DNA from: Rutidosis leptorrhynchoides
Lineage: Eukaryota; Streptophyta; Magnoliopsida; Asterales; Asteraceae
Direction: 5' to 3'
Assembly (NCBI RefSeq): GCF_046630445.1
Contig: NC_092333.1
Location: forward strand, 97,624,001-97,688,000
Length of the DNA stretch: 64,000 nucleotides
Shown: piece by piece, positions 36,918 through 49,455 of the stretch
How the letters are laid out: every line of letters begins with the position of its first letter
How positions within the stretch are numbered: position 1 is the first letter of the stretch
Position numbers and translations under genes: made by a program
The notes under the pieces: model-generated
What the model was told of the DNA's origin: nothing
Seen by the model: only the letters and a program-made list of their open reading frames with translations
Database searches by the model: none

Positions 36918-37890
36918 ACAAAATCTAGCTTAAAAGCCGGAAGCGAAACGCTAAATATAAAAAAAAAAGATTTTTATTTTTAGTTTACTTTTATAAAAAT
37001 ACGTTTTTGTAAAAATACGTTTTAAATATTCGAAAATATAAAAATAAAAACAAAAATATAAATATTTTTAAGAGTTTGTTAAATATTTAAGTTTTATAAA
37101 GTTTCTTTATTTTTATTTTATAAAAATATAAGTTTTATTTAAATATTTTGTGTTTATTTAAAACATAAAATCAAAATCGAAAAAAAATATATATATAAAT
37201 CTAGTTTTAAGATTTTTATTTATAAAATTATAAAATATTTCTATTTTTATTTTAGTTTTTAAAATATAAGTTTTATTAAATTTATATAAATATATTAATT
37301 AAAAACAGAAAAATAAAAAAAAATAATTATTAAACCTGTCAAACGAAACCACCTAATCTGAAATTTCATACCCCGCGACTCGCGGAGTTTGTTGCCAGGT
37401 GTACCGCAACTCGCGGAGCCACCCTGACACGACCAGAAACCCTAATCGCATTAATTACGGAGTATTATTAATTATTATTATTAATAAACCCTAAATTTGT
37501 TAATTAATTTATTATTTAGTTTAAGTTTTAATTAATTTGTAATAATTAATTTTAATTAGTTTTATTTATATATATAAAAGTAATAGTTTTATAAAATAAA
37601 TAATATAAAAATAATATTTTTATAAAAATTGTACTTTTTACAACTTTAAGTTTATTTTTATATTTTGTATCTTTTTATTTGTTTATTCGTAATTTGTTGT
37701 ATTTTTCGCTCGTAATTAGTTTTAAGTCATATTTTTATATTTTGTATCTTTTTAATTTGTTTATTTTTATATTTTGTATCTTTTTCAAACTATAGATTCA
37801 CATGCAGAATTGTTAGAATAATTTCCAGAATTACAAGGAACATGAGAATGTTTTTTAGGAGAAGGAACTGAACCAATTGATGAAACTGAA
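36918..37890 (+). other. AT-rich leader of the Athila element; gag missing
   Basis: No gag or protease frame is present where about 2 kb of gag would be expected. The stretch has a pair of GC palindromes (37373-37385, 37404-37416) like those in the LTR. Just before 37891, remnants of the frame leading into RT appear with a stop codon. Confidence 0.7.
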
Positions 37891-39690
37891 ATGTTAGCTA
37901 CACTAATAGCTAATGGATATGAACCAACAACAGAAGAAATTCAAATGCTAAAAGAAGAAGACAGATATCGATATAAATCATCGATAGAAGAACCACCGAC
38001 ATTAGAGTTAAAGCCACTTCCAAATCATTTGGAATACACTTATTTACATGGTGAATCTGAATTACCTATAATAATATCGTCTTCTCTTACTGAAAATGAA
38101 AAATCTCAACTCATTTCTGTATTAAAAGCTCATAAACCAGCCATTGCATGGAAGATTCATGATATTAAAGGAATAAGTCCTTCGTATTGCACACATAAAA
38201 TCCTTATGGAAGAAGGTCATAAAACGTATGTGCAACGCCAACGAAGACTAAATCCTAATATGAAAGATGTTGTTAAAAAAGAAATTATTAAACTGCTAGA
38301 TGCAGGTTTAATTTATCCTATTTCTGATAGTCCATGGGTAAGCCCAGTTCAATGCGTACCTAAGAAGGGTGGCATGACTGTCATTACAAATGAGAAAAAT
38401 GAGCTTATTCCTACTAGGACTGTAACAGGATGGCGTGTGTGTATTGATTATAGAAAATTAAATGACGCCACCAGAAAAGATCACTTTCCCTTACCTTTTA
38501 TTGATCAAATGTTGGAAAGATTAGCCGGAAATAGTTACTATTGTTTTCTTGATGGTTTTTCCGGATATTTTCAAATTCCAATAGCACCCGAAGACCAAGA
38601 GAAAATCACATTCACGTGCCCTTATGGTACTTTTGCTTACAAACGCATGCCATTTGGACTTTGCAACGCCCCTGCAACCTTTCAAAGGTGCATGGTGGCG
38701 ATTTTTCATGACATGATAGAAGAATGCATGGAAGTTTTCATGGATGACTTTTCAGTCTTCGGTGATACTTTTGAAACATGTCTAGCTAATCTTGAACGAA
38801 TGCTTATTAGATGCGAACAATCAAATCTAGTACTTAATTGGGAGAAATGCCATTTCATGGTTAAAGAAGGCATCGTTCTGGGTCATAAAATTTCAAAGGA
38901 AGGAATTGAAGTGGATAGAGCTAAAGTAGATGTAATTGCTAAACTTCCACATCTCACCAATGTTAGAGGAGTTAGGAGTTTTCTGGGGCATGCCGGTTTT
39001 TACCGACGTTTCATTAAAGATTTTTCTAAAATTGCCACTCCTATGAATAAACTCCTAGAAAAGGATGCTCCATTCATCTTTTCAGATGAATGCATCAAAT
39101 CTTTTAATATTCTTAAAGAAAAACTCACTAATGCGCCGATCATGATAACTCCAAATTGGAATCTACCGTTTGAACTAATGTGCGATGCAAGTGATTTTGC
39201 AATGGGAGCCGTTTTAGGACAAAGGATTGAAAAACGATTTCAACCTATATATTATGCTAGTAAGACGTTACAAGGAGCACAAACGAACTACACAACTACT
39301 GAAAAAGAACTCCTTGCTATTGTCTTTGCTTTTGACAAATTTCGTTCATATCTAGTTCTAGCTAAAACGGTGGTCTATACCGACCATTCTGCTCTTAGAT
39401 ACCTATTTTTGAAACACGATGCTAAACCAAGATTAATCCGTTGGATCTTACTCTTACAAGAGTTTGATATTGAAATCCGAGATAAAAGAGGAGCAGAAAA
39501 TCTCGCCGCTGATCATCTTTCTCGTCTTGAAAATCCCGAATTAGAAGTTCTAAATGAATCGGCCATACAAGACAACTTTCCTGATGAATATCTATTGAAG
39601 ATAGATTATAATGAAATTCCATGGTTTGCAGACTATGCAAACTACTTAGTATGTGGATTCCTTGAAAAAGGATTGTCGTACCAAAAATGA
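37891..39690 (+). pseudogene. Athila pol: reverse transcriptase and RNase H
   Basis: The open frame of 599 codons is the middle of a pol gene. RT begins near residue 100 ([18 protein letters not shown]) with [20 protein letters not shown], and the active site is [11 protein letters not shown]. RNase H starts at [18 protein letters not shown] and contains [10 protein letters not shown]. The frame ends at TGA 39688-39690 after GLSYQK. Downstream, the same frame reads straight into the integrase, so this is a nonsense mutation and not a natural end. No proper start or upstream gag-protease exists, so the element depends on others if it moves at all. Confidence 0.88.
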
Positions 39691-40911
39691 AAGAAATTCT
39701 TCAGTGATATAAAACACTATTTCTGGGAAGATCCACATTTGTTTAAAAGTTGTCCCAATGGAATAATACGCCGATGTGTATTCGGAGATGAAGCTAGTAA
39801 AATTTTAAACCATTGTCACACAGGACCAACAAGAGGGCATTATGGGCCTCAACAAACAGCAAGAAAAGTTTATGATGCTGGATTCTATTGGCCTACAATT
39901 TACAAAGACGCACACCTTCTTTGCAAATCCTGTGATGCTTGTCAAAGGGCCAGAAAAATAAGTCAACGTGATGAAATGTCACAAAATGTCATTCAAGTAT
40001 GTGAAGTATTTGACATTTAGGGTATTGACTTTATGGGTCCATTTCCAAAATCTCATAATAATCTCTACATTCTCGTTGCCATTGATTATGTATCTAAATG
40101 GGCGGAAGCACAAGCTCTCCCAACTAACGATGCACGAGTTGTAGTCAACTTTTTAAAACGTCTTTTTGCAAGGTTTGGAACACCGAAAGCTTTAATAAGT
40201 GATCGGGGAACTCATTTTTGTAATAATCAACTTGAGAAAGTTCTTAAAAGATATGGAGTAACTCATAAAATCTCCACCGCATATCATCCACAAACAAGTG
40301 GACAAGTTGAAAATACCAATCGAGCTTTAAAACGTATTCTAGAGAAAACCGTAGGATCAAATCCGAAGGAATGGTCCATAAAATTGGAGGATGCACTCTG
40401 GGCTTTTAGAACAGCCTACAAAACTCCAATTGGAACCACACCTTTTAAACTCGTTTACGGAAAAGCATGTCATCTTCCAGTAGAAATTGAACGCAAAGCA
40501 TTTTGGGCTTTGAAGACATGTAATCTTGATTTACATGAAGCTGGACGTCTACGGTTAAGTCAATTAAACGAATTAGAAGAATTAAGACATGAAGCATACG
40601 AAAATTCGTTAATCTATAAGGAAAGAACGAAGAAATGGCATGATAAAAGAATCAGAAGTTCAAAAGAATTTAAAGAAGGAGACAGAGTTCTTCTTTTCAA
40701 TTCACGATTCAAGCTATTTCCTGGAAAATTGAAATCAAGATGGTCTGGACCATTCATAGTCAAAAGAGTTTTCCCATACGGAACAGTAGAATTAATAAAT
40801 TCAAATGGGATTGAATTTAAAGTTAATGGTCACAGAGTTAAACACTACATAGATAGTCCGATGGAAGTTGACAACGAAGTTAATCACAATTTCGATACCA
40901 CAGCTAACTAA
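39691..40911 (+). pseudogene. Athila pol: integrase, split by a stop codon
   Basis: Same frame as the RT part. The zinc-binding HHCC region ([12 protein letters not shown] … [10 protein letters not shown]) runs to TAG 40018-40020. The frame reopens with [11 protein letters not shown], the catalytic core ([25 protein letters not shown]) and the C-terminal domain ([20 protein letters not shown]). It ends in a normal stop at 40909-40911. Both internal stops in pol fall where related proteins have sense codons. Apart from them the integrase is well preserved. Confidence 0.87.
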
Positions 40912-41082
40912 GTGTGGGGAGAATCAAGTCTTTAAAGGATAATATGTATTTCTGTTAGAGTTAGATTTTCTGTTTTCGTGTAGTTCTCGAAAATGGAACC
41001 CGAATGGTCTTTTCCTAGCAGACCCTAAAGAACTAGTCTTCTCCCCCCATTCTGAATTTTTATTTTTTTAGGTTTTTACGAA

Positions 41083-41499
41083 ATGAAGACTTCCTGTGAA
41101 CTGAACCATGGTCTAATGCTATACGCTTTGATCACTAAACGTAATAATGACACACTACCGAGTGAACTGGTATCAGTAATTAGAGAAAAATTGGATGAAG
41201 TAAGAAAAGAATCCAGATGCGAAGATAATAAGTTACAATTTGGTAAAGGAAAATCAAAATCCGCAGCGAAAAGAAGAGTACGACACCTTGAAAAATGTCA
41301 CAAATGCGGAAAATGGTCACACGAAGGTAAATGTTCAAATAATCAAACCTATTCAAATACCGAATTTGTTACTTTATGCAGAGACGGACCGTTTATACGT
41401 TTAGAAGAAAAAACATTAAATGCTCGAGGTTACGCCTATGTAGCCATGGAAAACCAATTAGCCCGACTATCTTATGAGTGGACTAGAGCATATCACTAA
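41083..41499 (+). CDS. 138-aa ORF downstream of Athila integrase, CCHC-like motif
   Basis: ATG 41083 (MKTSCELNHGLML) to TAA 41499. The middle contains a basic stretch (KGKSKSAAKRRVRHLEK) followed by CHKCGKWSHEGKC, a C-X2-C-X4-H-X3-C pattern one residue shorter than the gag knuckle. The C-terminus is predicted helical. Athila elements often have an extra ORF in this position (env-like in some), but no signal peptide or membrane segment is visible. It might be a displaced nucleic-acid-binding module. I do not recognise the family. Confidence 0.5.
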   Translation: MKTSCELNHGLMLYALITKRNNDTLPSELVSVIREKLDEVRKESRCEDNKLQFGKGKSKSAAKRRVRHLEKCHKCGKWSHEGKCSNNQTYSNTEFVTLCRDGPFIRLEEKTLNARGYAYVAMENQLARLSYEWTRAYH

Positions 41500-44163
41500 G
41501 AAATATATTTCACAGGTAAGTTTGTACAGTTTTTATTTTTATTTTTATTTTTATTTTTAACCTTTTGATAATAAAAGCTAATTTGTTCGCTATAAAGTAT
41601 TAAATTGGTATTCGATAAAATTAGGTCTCGCGACCGAAATTGCTGATATCATACAAAAATTTATTACATCACTGCGAAATTTACTGTTTATTCTTAAGGT
41701 ATAAATATCTTTAATCAATCAAACTCAAAATATTTTAAAAATTCGTCATGAGTTAAATTAGGTTATGGAACCGAAATTACTTTATCGAAAAGAGGGGCGC
41801 ATATTTTTGATAATATTTGATTGATTAAAGTGGGATAAAAGTCAAAAAGATTTTTAATTTTATTTTTACCATGTTTTTAAAATTAATATATAAATCTTAA
41901 ACTGATATTGTAAACTTTTTAAATCAATATATTTAAAATTGTAAATATTTGGATAATTAATATTTTTAATATAAGTTTGTATGTATAAAAACAAAAATAT
42001 AATTTAAGTTTGATGTGAATTTTTAAAATATGAATTTTTAATTTTATGCATTTTAAATTTAAGTTTGGTGTGAAATTAAAAACAAAAATTTACTTTATTT
42101 CGCTAAGTTAAAAATATGATTTTTTAAATTCGTCGTAAGTTGAAGACTAGGTCATTGAACCGAAATTGCTTTACCCGAGGGCGGAACGGGAAATTTTATT
42201 ATCATTATTTTTAATCTTATTGACTTAAAGTATGCCAAAAAAAAATAAAAAAAATCCAAAAAATCTTAGTTTTTAAAACAACGCTTCAAAAAGACAAATT
42301 TTAAAATTTTGTTGAGGGACAGACTAGGTCAACGTACCGAAACGCCCTCATTCTTAAAAGAAACAAAATTTTAAAATTAATTAATTATTTGTTTTATAAG
42401 TTAAAGAAAAAAAATCCAATATGTTTGAAAACTTTGGTAAAATTTAATCATTTTTCTACGCTAATCACCCTCAATAATTTAAATTGTTACTGATTTCTTG
42501 CAAATGAGGGCAATGCAAGATCTTAAGTGTGGGAAGGGGTTAAATTCTTTCGGAATTTTAAATTTTTTAATTTAAACACTTGTTACCATTAAAAATACTA
42601 GTAACGCAGTAGTTGTATTAGAATCTAGTGCTCTCTGATAATAAAGAACAGCCCTAGTCTTATATACTGACTACCCACTTCTAGTAAATTTTTTAAAAAA
42701 AATTTCAACTAAATGAATTCAAAATCATGTTTATACATATTTATGAACGATAAAACTACGTGTTAACACCGAAATTATTGTTACCTTGGAAAGGACATAA
42801 ATTGAGAAACAACCCAAAATGTTAGAATTCATTTAAAATGGAATAGAGGACAATAAAAAGGAAAATAAAAGCCAAGTGTGAGAAAATTTACCAAGTTATT
42901 TTAAACATATGTCACATATTTCTGTAACAAATAATTAAAGATACTTTTGCTTTGGACTAAACTAAACAGTTTTACCCGATTTACTGTAAGAAAGATGGAT
43001 CTACACGATGAATCAATTCCATCATTAAAAGGAAGTAAAGTCTTCTGAAAAAGACACGCGCTTCTTGATTTAGGTCATGAAGTTGTCGTCCAGACCAGCT
43101 GTAGGTTGACGAAAAATCTAGAAAAGTCATCACTAAAATCAGTAGGAAATCCACGGACCTCAGCATCAAACAGGGTCGCCAAGTGGTCAGACTTATCCTA
43201 ACCATGAGAGGATCTGTCTCGTAAAATGGGGAGGACGCCGTGCAAATTAGCTGGATAAGACTAATGAATCAGATCCCCAGAAAGGATAATCTCCTTAAAG
43301 ATCAAAAATCAGCTTTTAAGACTGATATTACTAAATCCTAGAGATTGACATTAAAGATTGAGAATTACAAACTCATGGAATTCGATGATATCTAAACTAG
43401 AGCTTGAACAAGAAAATATTTTGATCAAAAATAAAACCGATTTGTTTTCTGAAAACCCATTTTCAATGCGTTCATTACCATTGAACGTAAAATCCTAGGA
43501 ATTCACCTGGAATTCGTTAGGTCACCTGAACCAAATCGGGTGTCAACCGTAAGAACGGTGGTTGCATAGCATGGTCAAAGACAGGACCTTGTACCAGACC
43601 GACAAATTATAAGGGTGAGCTTTACTATTGCTCCTACCAAGGATAGTAATTGCATCCGATAAGTTATAGACCATAATTAAAAGCATGTCACGGGACATTG
43701 CCTTAACAGTTGCTTGTTCAACGCTTTCCTTTACAACCGGACGGTAGTTTATCGAAAGGTAATATACGGAGCAAGTATACTGGACGTGTTGCTTTCCTAA
43801 TACAAGGTTAGCAAGTGGGTGACACAAAACCATAAGTTTTGAGCCAAAATTTTCAAATCTGAAACCCACCAAACCCATAAAAATATTTTGCAAACACCGG
43901 TGAAGGGTTATTCCGGAAAACTTATCTAGGGTAAAAGCTAGATTTAATTTTCAAAAGATCAAATATTTTCATAAAAGATCCAATTTTCTTAAAGGATCTA
44001 AATTTTTATAGTCATGTGGGACTGTAAACCACACCGTTACTATCATTGTTTATACCGCCGTAAAGAAATCACTGATGTACAAAGTGTGAAGAATAAAGAA
44101 GTGATTCTAGTATTTCAAAACTATATTGCTTGAGGACAAGCAACGCTTAAGTGTGGGAATATT
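41500..44163 (+). other. Long 3' noncoding region of the Athila element
   Basis: AT-rich sequence without a supportable gene. A diverged block with AGGT(C/T)…ACCGAAAT recurs near 41624, 41758, 42149, 42327 and 42770. The region ends CTTGAGGACAAGCAACGC and the polypurine tract GTGTGGGAATATT (44151-44163) directly before the 3' LTR. Minus-strand frames at 42981-43205 and 43543-43893 have no recognisable product. Confidence 0.65.
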
Positions 44164-44759
44164 TGATAATGCTAAAAACAAACATATATTTCATAGCATT
44201 ATTCCTCAAAAAAGACAAGCTTTTAGTTGCAATTGTTCTATTTACAAGTGATATTCGTTTAAATAATAAAAGGTGAAGAAAAAAGACAGATTCGACGAAT
44301 TGAAGACGCAAACGACCAAAAAGCTCAAAAGTACAAAGTACAATCGAAGTGGTTCCAATTATTGATAAGAAATGTCTCGAAATTACAAGAGTACAAGATT
44401 CAAAACGCAAAGTACAAGATATTAAATTGTACGCAAGGACGTTCAAAAATCCGGAACCGGGACCAGAGTCAACTCTCAACGCTCGACGCAACGGACTAAA
44501 AATTACAAGTTAACTATGTATATAAATATAATATAATATATAATTAATTATATAAATTATATATATATTATATTTATATATTAAAACCGTCGGCAGACTA
44601 GGATCCAAACTTGTGTGAGCTGGATTTACGAACTCCGCGACTTGCGGAGTTTGTAGTGCAAAGGGACCGCGACTCGCGGAGATACCCTGGACAAAAATGC
44701 CTATAAAAGCTAACGCATTTTGATCGTATCATATATCCTTTTATCAATCTCTCTATAAA

Positions 44760-44834
<75 letters not shown>

Positions 44835-46104
44835 TTTAATTTCTAATAATAAGGGTATGTTAGCGAATGTTGTAAGGGTGTAAGTCGAAATTCTGTCCGT
44901 GTAACGCTACGCTATTTTTAATCATTGTAAGTTATGTTCAACCTTTTTAATTTAATGTCTCGTAGCTAAGTTATTATTATGCTTATTTAATACCGAAGTA
45001 ATCATGATGTTGGGCTAATTACAAAAATTGGGTAATTGGGCTTTGTACCATAATTGGGGTTTGGACAAAAGAACGACACTTGTGGAAATTAGACTATGGG
45101 CTATTAATGGGCTTTATATTTGTTTAACTAAATGATAGTTTGTTAATTTTAATATAAAGATTTACAATTGGACGTCCCTATAAATAACCATATACACTCG
45201 ATCGGACAAGATGGGCGGGGTATTTATATGTACGAATAATCGTTCATTTAACCGGACACGGGAATGGATTAATAGCCACTAGAATTATTAAAACATGGGT
45301 GAAATTATGTACAAGGACACTTGGCATAATTGATAACAAAGTATTAAAACCTTGTTACAGTTTAAGTCCCCAATTAGTTGGAATATTTGACTTCGGGTAT
45401 AAGGATAATTTGACGAGGATACTCGCACTTTATATTTATGACTGATGGACTGTTATGGACAAAACCAGACGGACATATTGAATAATCCAGGACAAAGGAC
45501 AATTAACCCATGGGCATAAAACTAAAATCAACACGTCAAACATCATGATTACGGAAGTTTAAATAAGCATAATTATTTTATTTCATATTTAATTTCCTTT
45601 ATTTTATATTTAATTGCACTTCTAATTATCGTACTTCTAATTATCGTTATTGTATTTAATTGCACTTTTAATTATCGTACTTTTTAATTATCGCAATTTT
45701 ATTATCGTTATTTACTTTACGCTTTAAATTAAGTCTTGTATTTATTTTTAATATTTTACATTAGGTTTTAACTGCGACTAAAGTTTTAAAAATCGATAAA
45801 CCTGTCATTAAACGGTAAAAACCCCCCTTTATAATAATAATATTACTTATATATATATTTGTATTTTTATAAATTAAAACTAATATAGCGTTAAGCTTTG
45901 TTTAAAAGATTCCCTGTGGACGAACCGGACTTACTAAAAACTACACTACTGTACGATTAGGTACACTGCCTATAAGTGTTGTAGCAAGGTTTAAGTATAT
46001 CCATTCTATAAATAAATAAATATCTTGTGTAAAAATTGTATCGTATTTAATAGTTTTTCCTAGTAAAATATAAGCTATTTCATATACACCTCTGCATAAC
46101 ACCA
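44164..46104 (+). repeat. 3' LTR of the Athila element
   Basis: Copy of the 5' LTR with about 25 substitutions by eye and a shorter TA tract (44768-44830). Its end AACACCA is followed by the ATTTT duplicate. Confidence 0.92.
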
Positions 46105-46281
46105 ATTTTGTATCGTTATACTTCGAGTCGAGTTCAGTAAACGAACTCAACATATAATTAGTTGTGGTTTGATAATGCACAGATTACAATAAAACCCCAA
46201 ATAGAGGGTGTTTTAATATTAATAATAAATAATAATAATTGTGGTGTGTCAATTAAAAGTGTGATAATGTATCAATAATGT

Positions 46282-46895
46282 CCGACTCAAGACAAGAATG
46301 CAGTAATAATATCCAAGTCAAGACAAGAATGCTTCTATAATTATGATGGTGGTTTCCTGACCGTCATCGTAATAAAGTTATAATATTCGATGAAATATGT
46401 CATTTGAATTCGTCTCTATAATATACCCAATCGAGAGGCATGAAGCATAAACACTCCTCTCTTAATCTTGTAAAAATTTCACTAAATGCCATATTAAATG
46501 TGTTTAATATATCGAGTATATTTTCAAAATTTGCATCCGGTGACTTTGCTTTAGTATTTCTATATTTCAGTTTATAACTTTGTAGTGATATAGAAATCCA
46601 TTCGATCCAATTTTATTGTATTCAAACCATTTTTACAGGACAAAAAATTTGAAGATACACTCAATATATTAAACACACATTAATATTGCATTTTAATGAA
46701 ATTTTTACAAGATTGAGAGAGAAGTGTCTATGCTCCATGCCTCTCTATTTGGTACATTATATACACGAATTCAAATGACATATTCCATCGAATATTATAA
46801 CTTTATTATGATGACGGTCAGGAAACCACTACCATAATTATAAAAGCATTCTTGTCTTGACTTGGATATTATTACTGTATTCTTGTCTTAAGTCG
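46282..46895. mobile_element. 614-bp foldback element (large imperfect hairpin)
   Basis: The left arm 46282-46542 and right arm 46636-46895 are inverted copies of about 260 bp with roughly 90% identity by eye, around a loop of about 90 bp. The outer 35 bases of each arm (CGACT(C/T)AAGACAAGAAT…) are nearly identical. TCAAGACAAGAATGC occurs twice in each arm. No open frame spans it. It is probably a MITE-like foldback transposon; a young small-RNA locus is possible. No clear target duplication was found. Confidence 0.8.
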
Positions 46896-47819
46896 TACTT
46901 TAAAAGACCACTTGTGAGTTGTGATGCGCCCAATAGCTCCCGTTATAGTTGATGTGGCCTCCAAAATGCCCACAACGCCCATTGTGGGGTGTTTCGGGCA
47001 AAGAAAGTTAAACGTTTTGGGTGATTCAACGGAGAAAAGCACGGGCGCTTAACCATTTTTTTCTTCTTTTTCCTAGTATATTTCAACCAACTTCCAAGTT
47101 GACCTTGCTATATCCCTTTTTCCGCAACATTGGGACGACATAATCATATCATCTAATAACTTTCCACAACATTATCGTAGCACATCCTTTATCTTGCTCG
47201 TTAGCACCCTTCTTAAAGCTGAATTCACCTTATAACAAATGGTCTAACGGGGTTGGTTAATAAACATAACCTAACATATACAGATATACTATGATACTCC
47301 TCACGGTAGGAGACGGAGTGTGAGGAGAACACACATTCAAATTTGCAGTGTAAATAAAAAAGCAAACACACGCACACGAAAAGACAGTGATGGTTGAGCT
47401 ACGACAGCATTATACCTGACAAACGGATCGAGTTGGTTCAAAGATCAAATGAGTTTGGGTCAAAATGGGTCATGGGTAGAATTAGGCCAGCTTTCAAATA
47501 GGTCCAACGGTTTGGGTCGAGACCTGGGTCTGGTTGGGTCGAGACCCATTTTTCTCCTTAAATTTTTTGGGTCGGGTTGGGTCAAAGCCCAATTCAGTTT
47601 CAGTTTCGCATTTCGTAATCCAGTTTTCAACATCGCATTTTAGTTTTCAATTATCAGTTTTGAGTTCAGTTTTCAGTTTCATGTTTTACATTTAATTTTT
47701 CAATTTTGCGTTTCAGTTAATGTAAAACGTAAAGTCGCAAACGTTTTCGCCTTTCACTAACTCATATTCATATATAAAAAATTACGATGTGTTTCCAATT
47801 TAGGTGTATTGAAATGCAA
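46896..47819. other. Intergenic DNA without a recognised gene
   Basis: It contains GGGTCGAGACC-like repeats (47510-47560), a stretch rich in CAGTTTTCA (47600-47720) and a small inverted repeat CTCCTCAC…GTGAGGAG near 47296-47326. Nothing codes. Confidence 0.5.
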
Positions 47820-48031
47820 AACAGCACCACAACAGCAACAGCAACAAAACCCAATACTATATAAGTGGTGTATGGGGAGGTGAGATGTAGACAATTCTTC
47901 CCCTATCCGAGAATAAAGACAAGTCATTTCTCCACCCAGAGTGAAAACGCTCTCCAAGGTAGAGAAAGTCATCCCTCTCTCTATTCGACGGATCAAAGAG
48001 ATTGCTTCCGAGTGGACCTCCGGCCAATAAG
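47820..48031 (-). repeat. SINE-like element, copy 1
   Basis: Read on the minus strand it has GGCCGGAGGTCC, CTCTCTCTATTC-type pyrimidine blocks, TCTACATCTCACCTCCCC and a tail rich in TTG and CTG triplets. The 53611-53815 segment has the same order. The pattern resembles plant SINEs with a (TTG)n tail as I remember them. The 5' promoter half is not identified. Confidence 0.6.
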
Positions 48032-48394
48032 TAGGATAAAATTTTTTTGAAAAATAAAATAAAATTAAAAATAAAATTGAGACGCCATGAAAGTGGTAAA
48101 ATCAAATTTCCATGGGTTTTAAATTCTGCCTGAAATTTACTTTAGGCTCTAAGAGTCAGTCAAGTCGACAATAAATCGACGTTTGCTGTCAACTCAATAA
48201 CTAGAGCCGTATATTGAAATGCAAAACTGAAACGCAAAAATGAATACTTGAAACCCGGAACGTAAATCTCTAAATAAAAGCGCGAGTCTGAAAACTAAAA
48301 CCCGATATTAAAAGCTGTATATATTTGTTGTGCATGATATAGCAGCTTATGCTATTTTCTGTACTTTTGAGATTAATAATAAATAATCCTATTG

Positions 48395-48397
<3 letters not shown>

Positions 48398-48438
<41 letters not shown>
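48398..48438. repeat. Poly(A) run of about 41 bases
   Basis: Uninterrupted A tract. It may be the tail of a retroposed fragment reading left to right from about 48200, but no body could be identified. Confidence 0.6.
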
Positions 48439-48440
<2 letters not shown>

Positions 48441-48519
48441 AGAATACAATTTATTGATTGGTGAGTTGGTGTTTTAAGACAAATAATATAAAGACCCATT
48501 CAGACCCGTTTATTTTTTC

Positions 48520-48790
48520 TTTTCTTTTCCTTCTTTTTTTCTTTGGCAAAGAAACGAAAACTTTATAACAAAATCTCGGAAAGAGATAAAGAAAACAAGG
48601 ATACAAAAGAACACTACAGACGAGGCTCGGAAACAGTAAACAAGACCCCTAGAAGGAAACGACCTAACGCTAACTAGACCCGAGCTTCGCCATGCACCTA
48701 ACGGACACATAACATACATTTGCGAGTATCGAACCAACACACAACAGAAACAAAACCAATAAATCAATCACCGATAAAGCAAGAATCGAC
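48520..48790 (-). repeat. LINE 3'-end fragment
   Basis: On the minus strand it ends TTTCGTTTCTTTGCCAAAG then an A/AG-rich tail, preceded by TGTTTCTGTTGTG-type 3'UTR sequence. The same ending style occurs at 50594-50790. This fits a 5'-truncated L1-type LINE. No coding part remains. Confidence 0.45.
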
Positions 48791-49455
48791 CCATTGGACC
48801 CCCTGTAATTTTCTAAAACATAATATAAAGACTTGCTGGGTCTGGATACTATACTAAAATCACCACTCTGGAAGACCTAAAGAAAACCCATAGTCGACCC
48901 AAAGGACCCATCTTTTGAAGAACGGGTCTTGTTTGCAAGGTATAGTCAGCATGAGGGCTACATGGAATTTGTACATTGGGTCATCAGATATAACAAGATG
49001 GAGAGAAGAAGAAAACTGTAAAGATCCATATACTAAATCCCACCGCATAGAAGGAATTCGGTAGAAGTATTTTACAGACATCCGACTCTTTACAAGTGGG
49101 CTTCTAAAGGAAACACGGGATTTTGGTGTTTATGCCTATCTACAACGATTGCCAAAAATTGATCAAATTGTCAAAATCGGAAATAAAAGGACTGAAAATA
49201 TGTTCAAAAATTTAGCTCAAAATCCCAAATCTTTCCATTCAAAAACAGAGACAATGGACTGAATATATGTTCAAAAATGCCATCTTTCAGAAACAAGTTC
49301 AACATATCTACTGAAGTTTAGCAGAAACCTATAAAAACCAAAAAACATCTGTCAATGTAATGACACTTCAAGATTCCTACTATATAGAGATCTTAACAAA
49401 ATTTCACAATAGAGATGGCAAAAATAAAAAGAAAGAAACTTTTATATAGTCAAGA

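Noticed and set aside
46934-47070. GCGCCCAATAG … GGGCGCTTAACC as possible MITE ends
   Set aside because: The match covers only the GGGCGC core, with no arm extension or target duplication.
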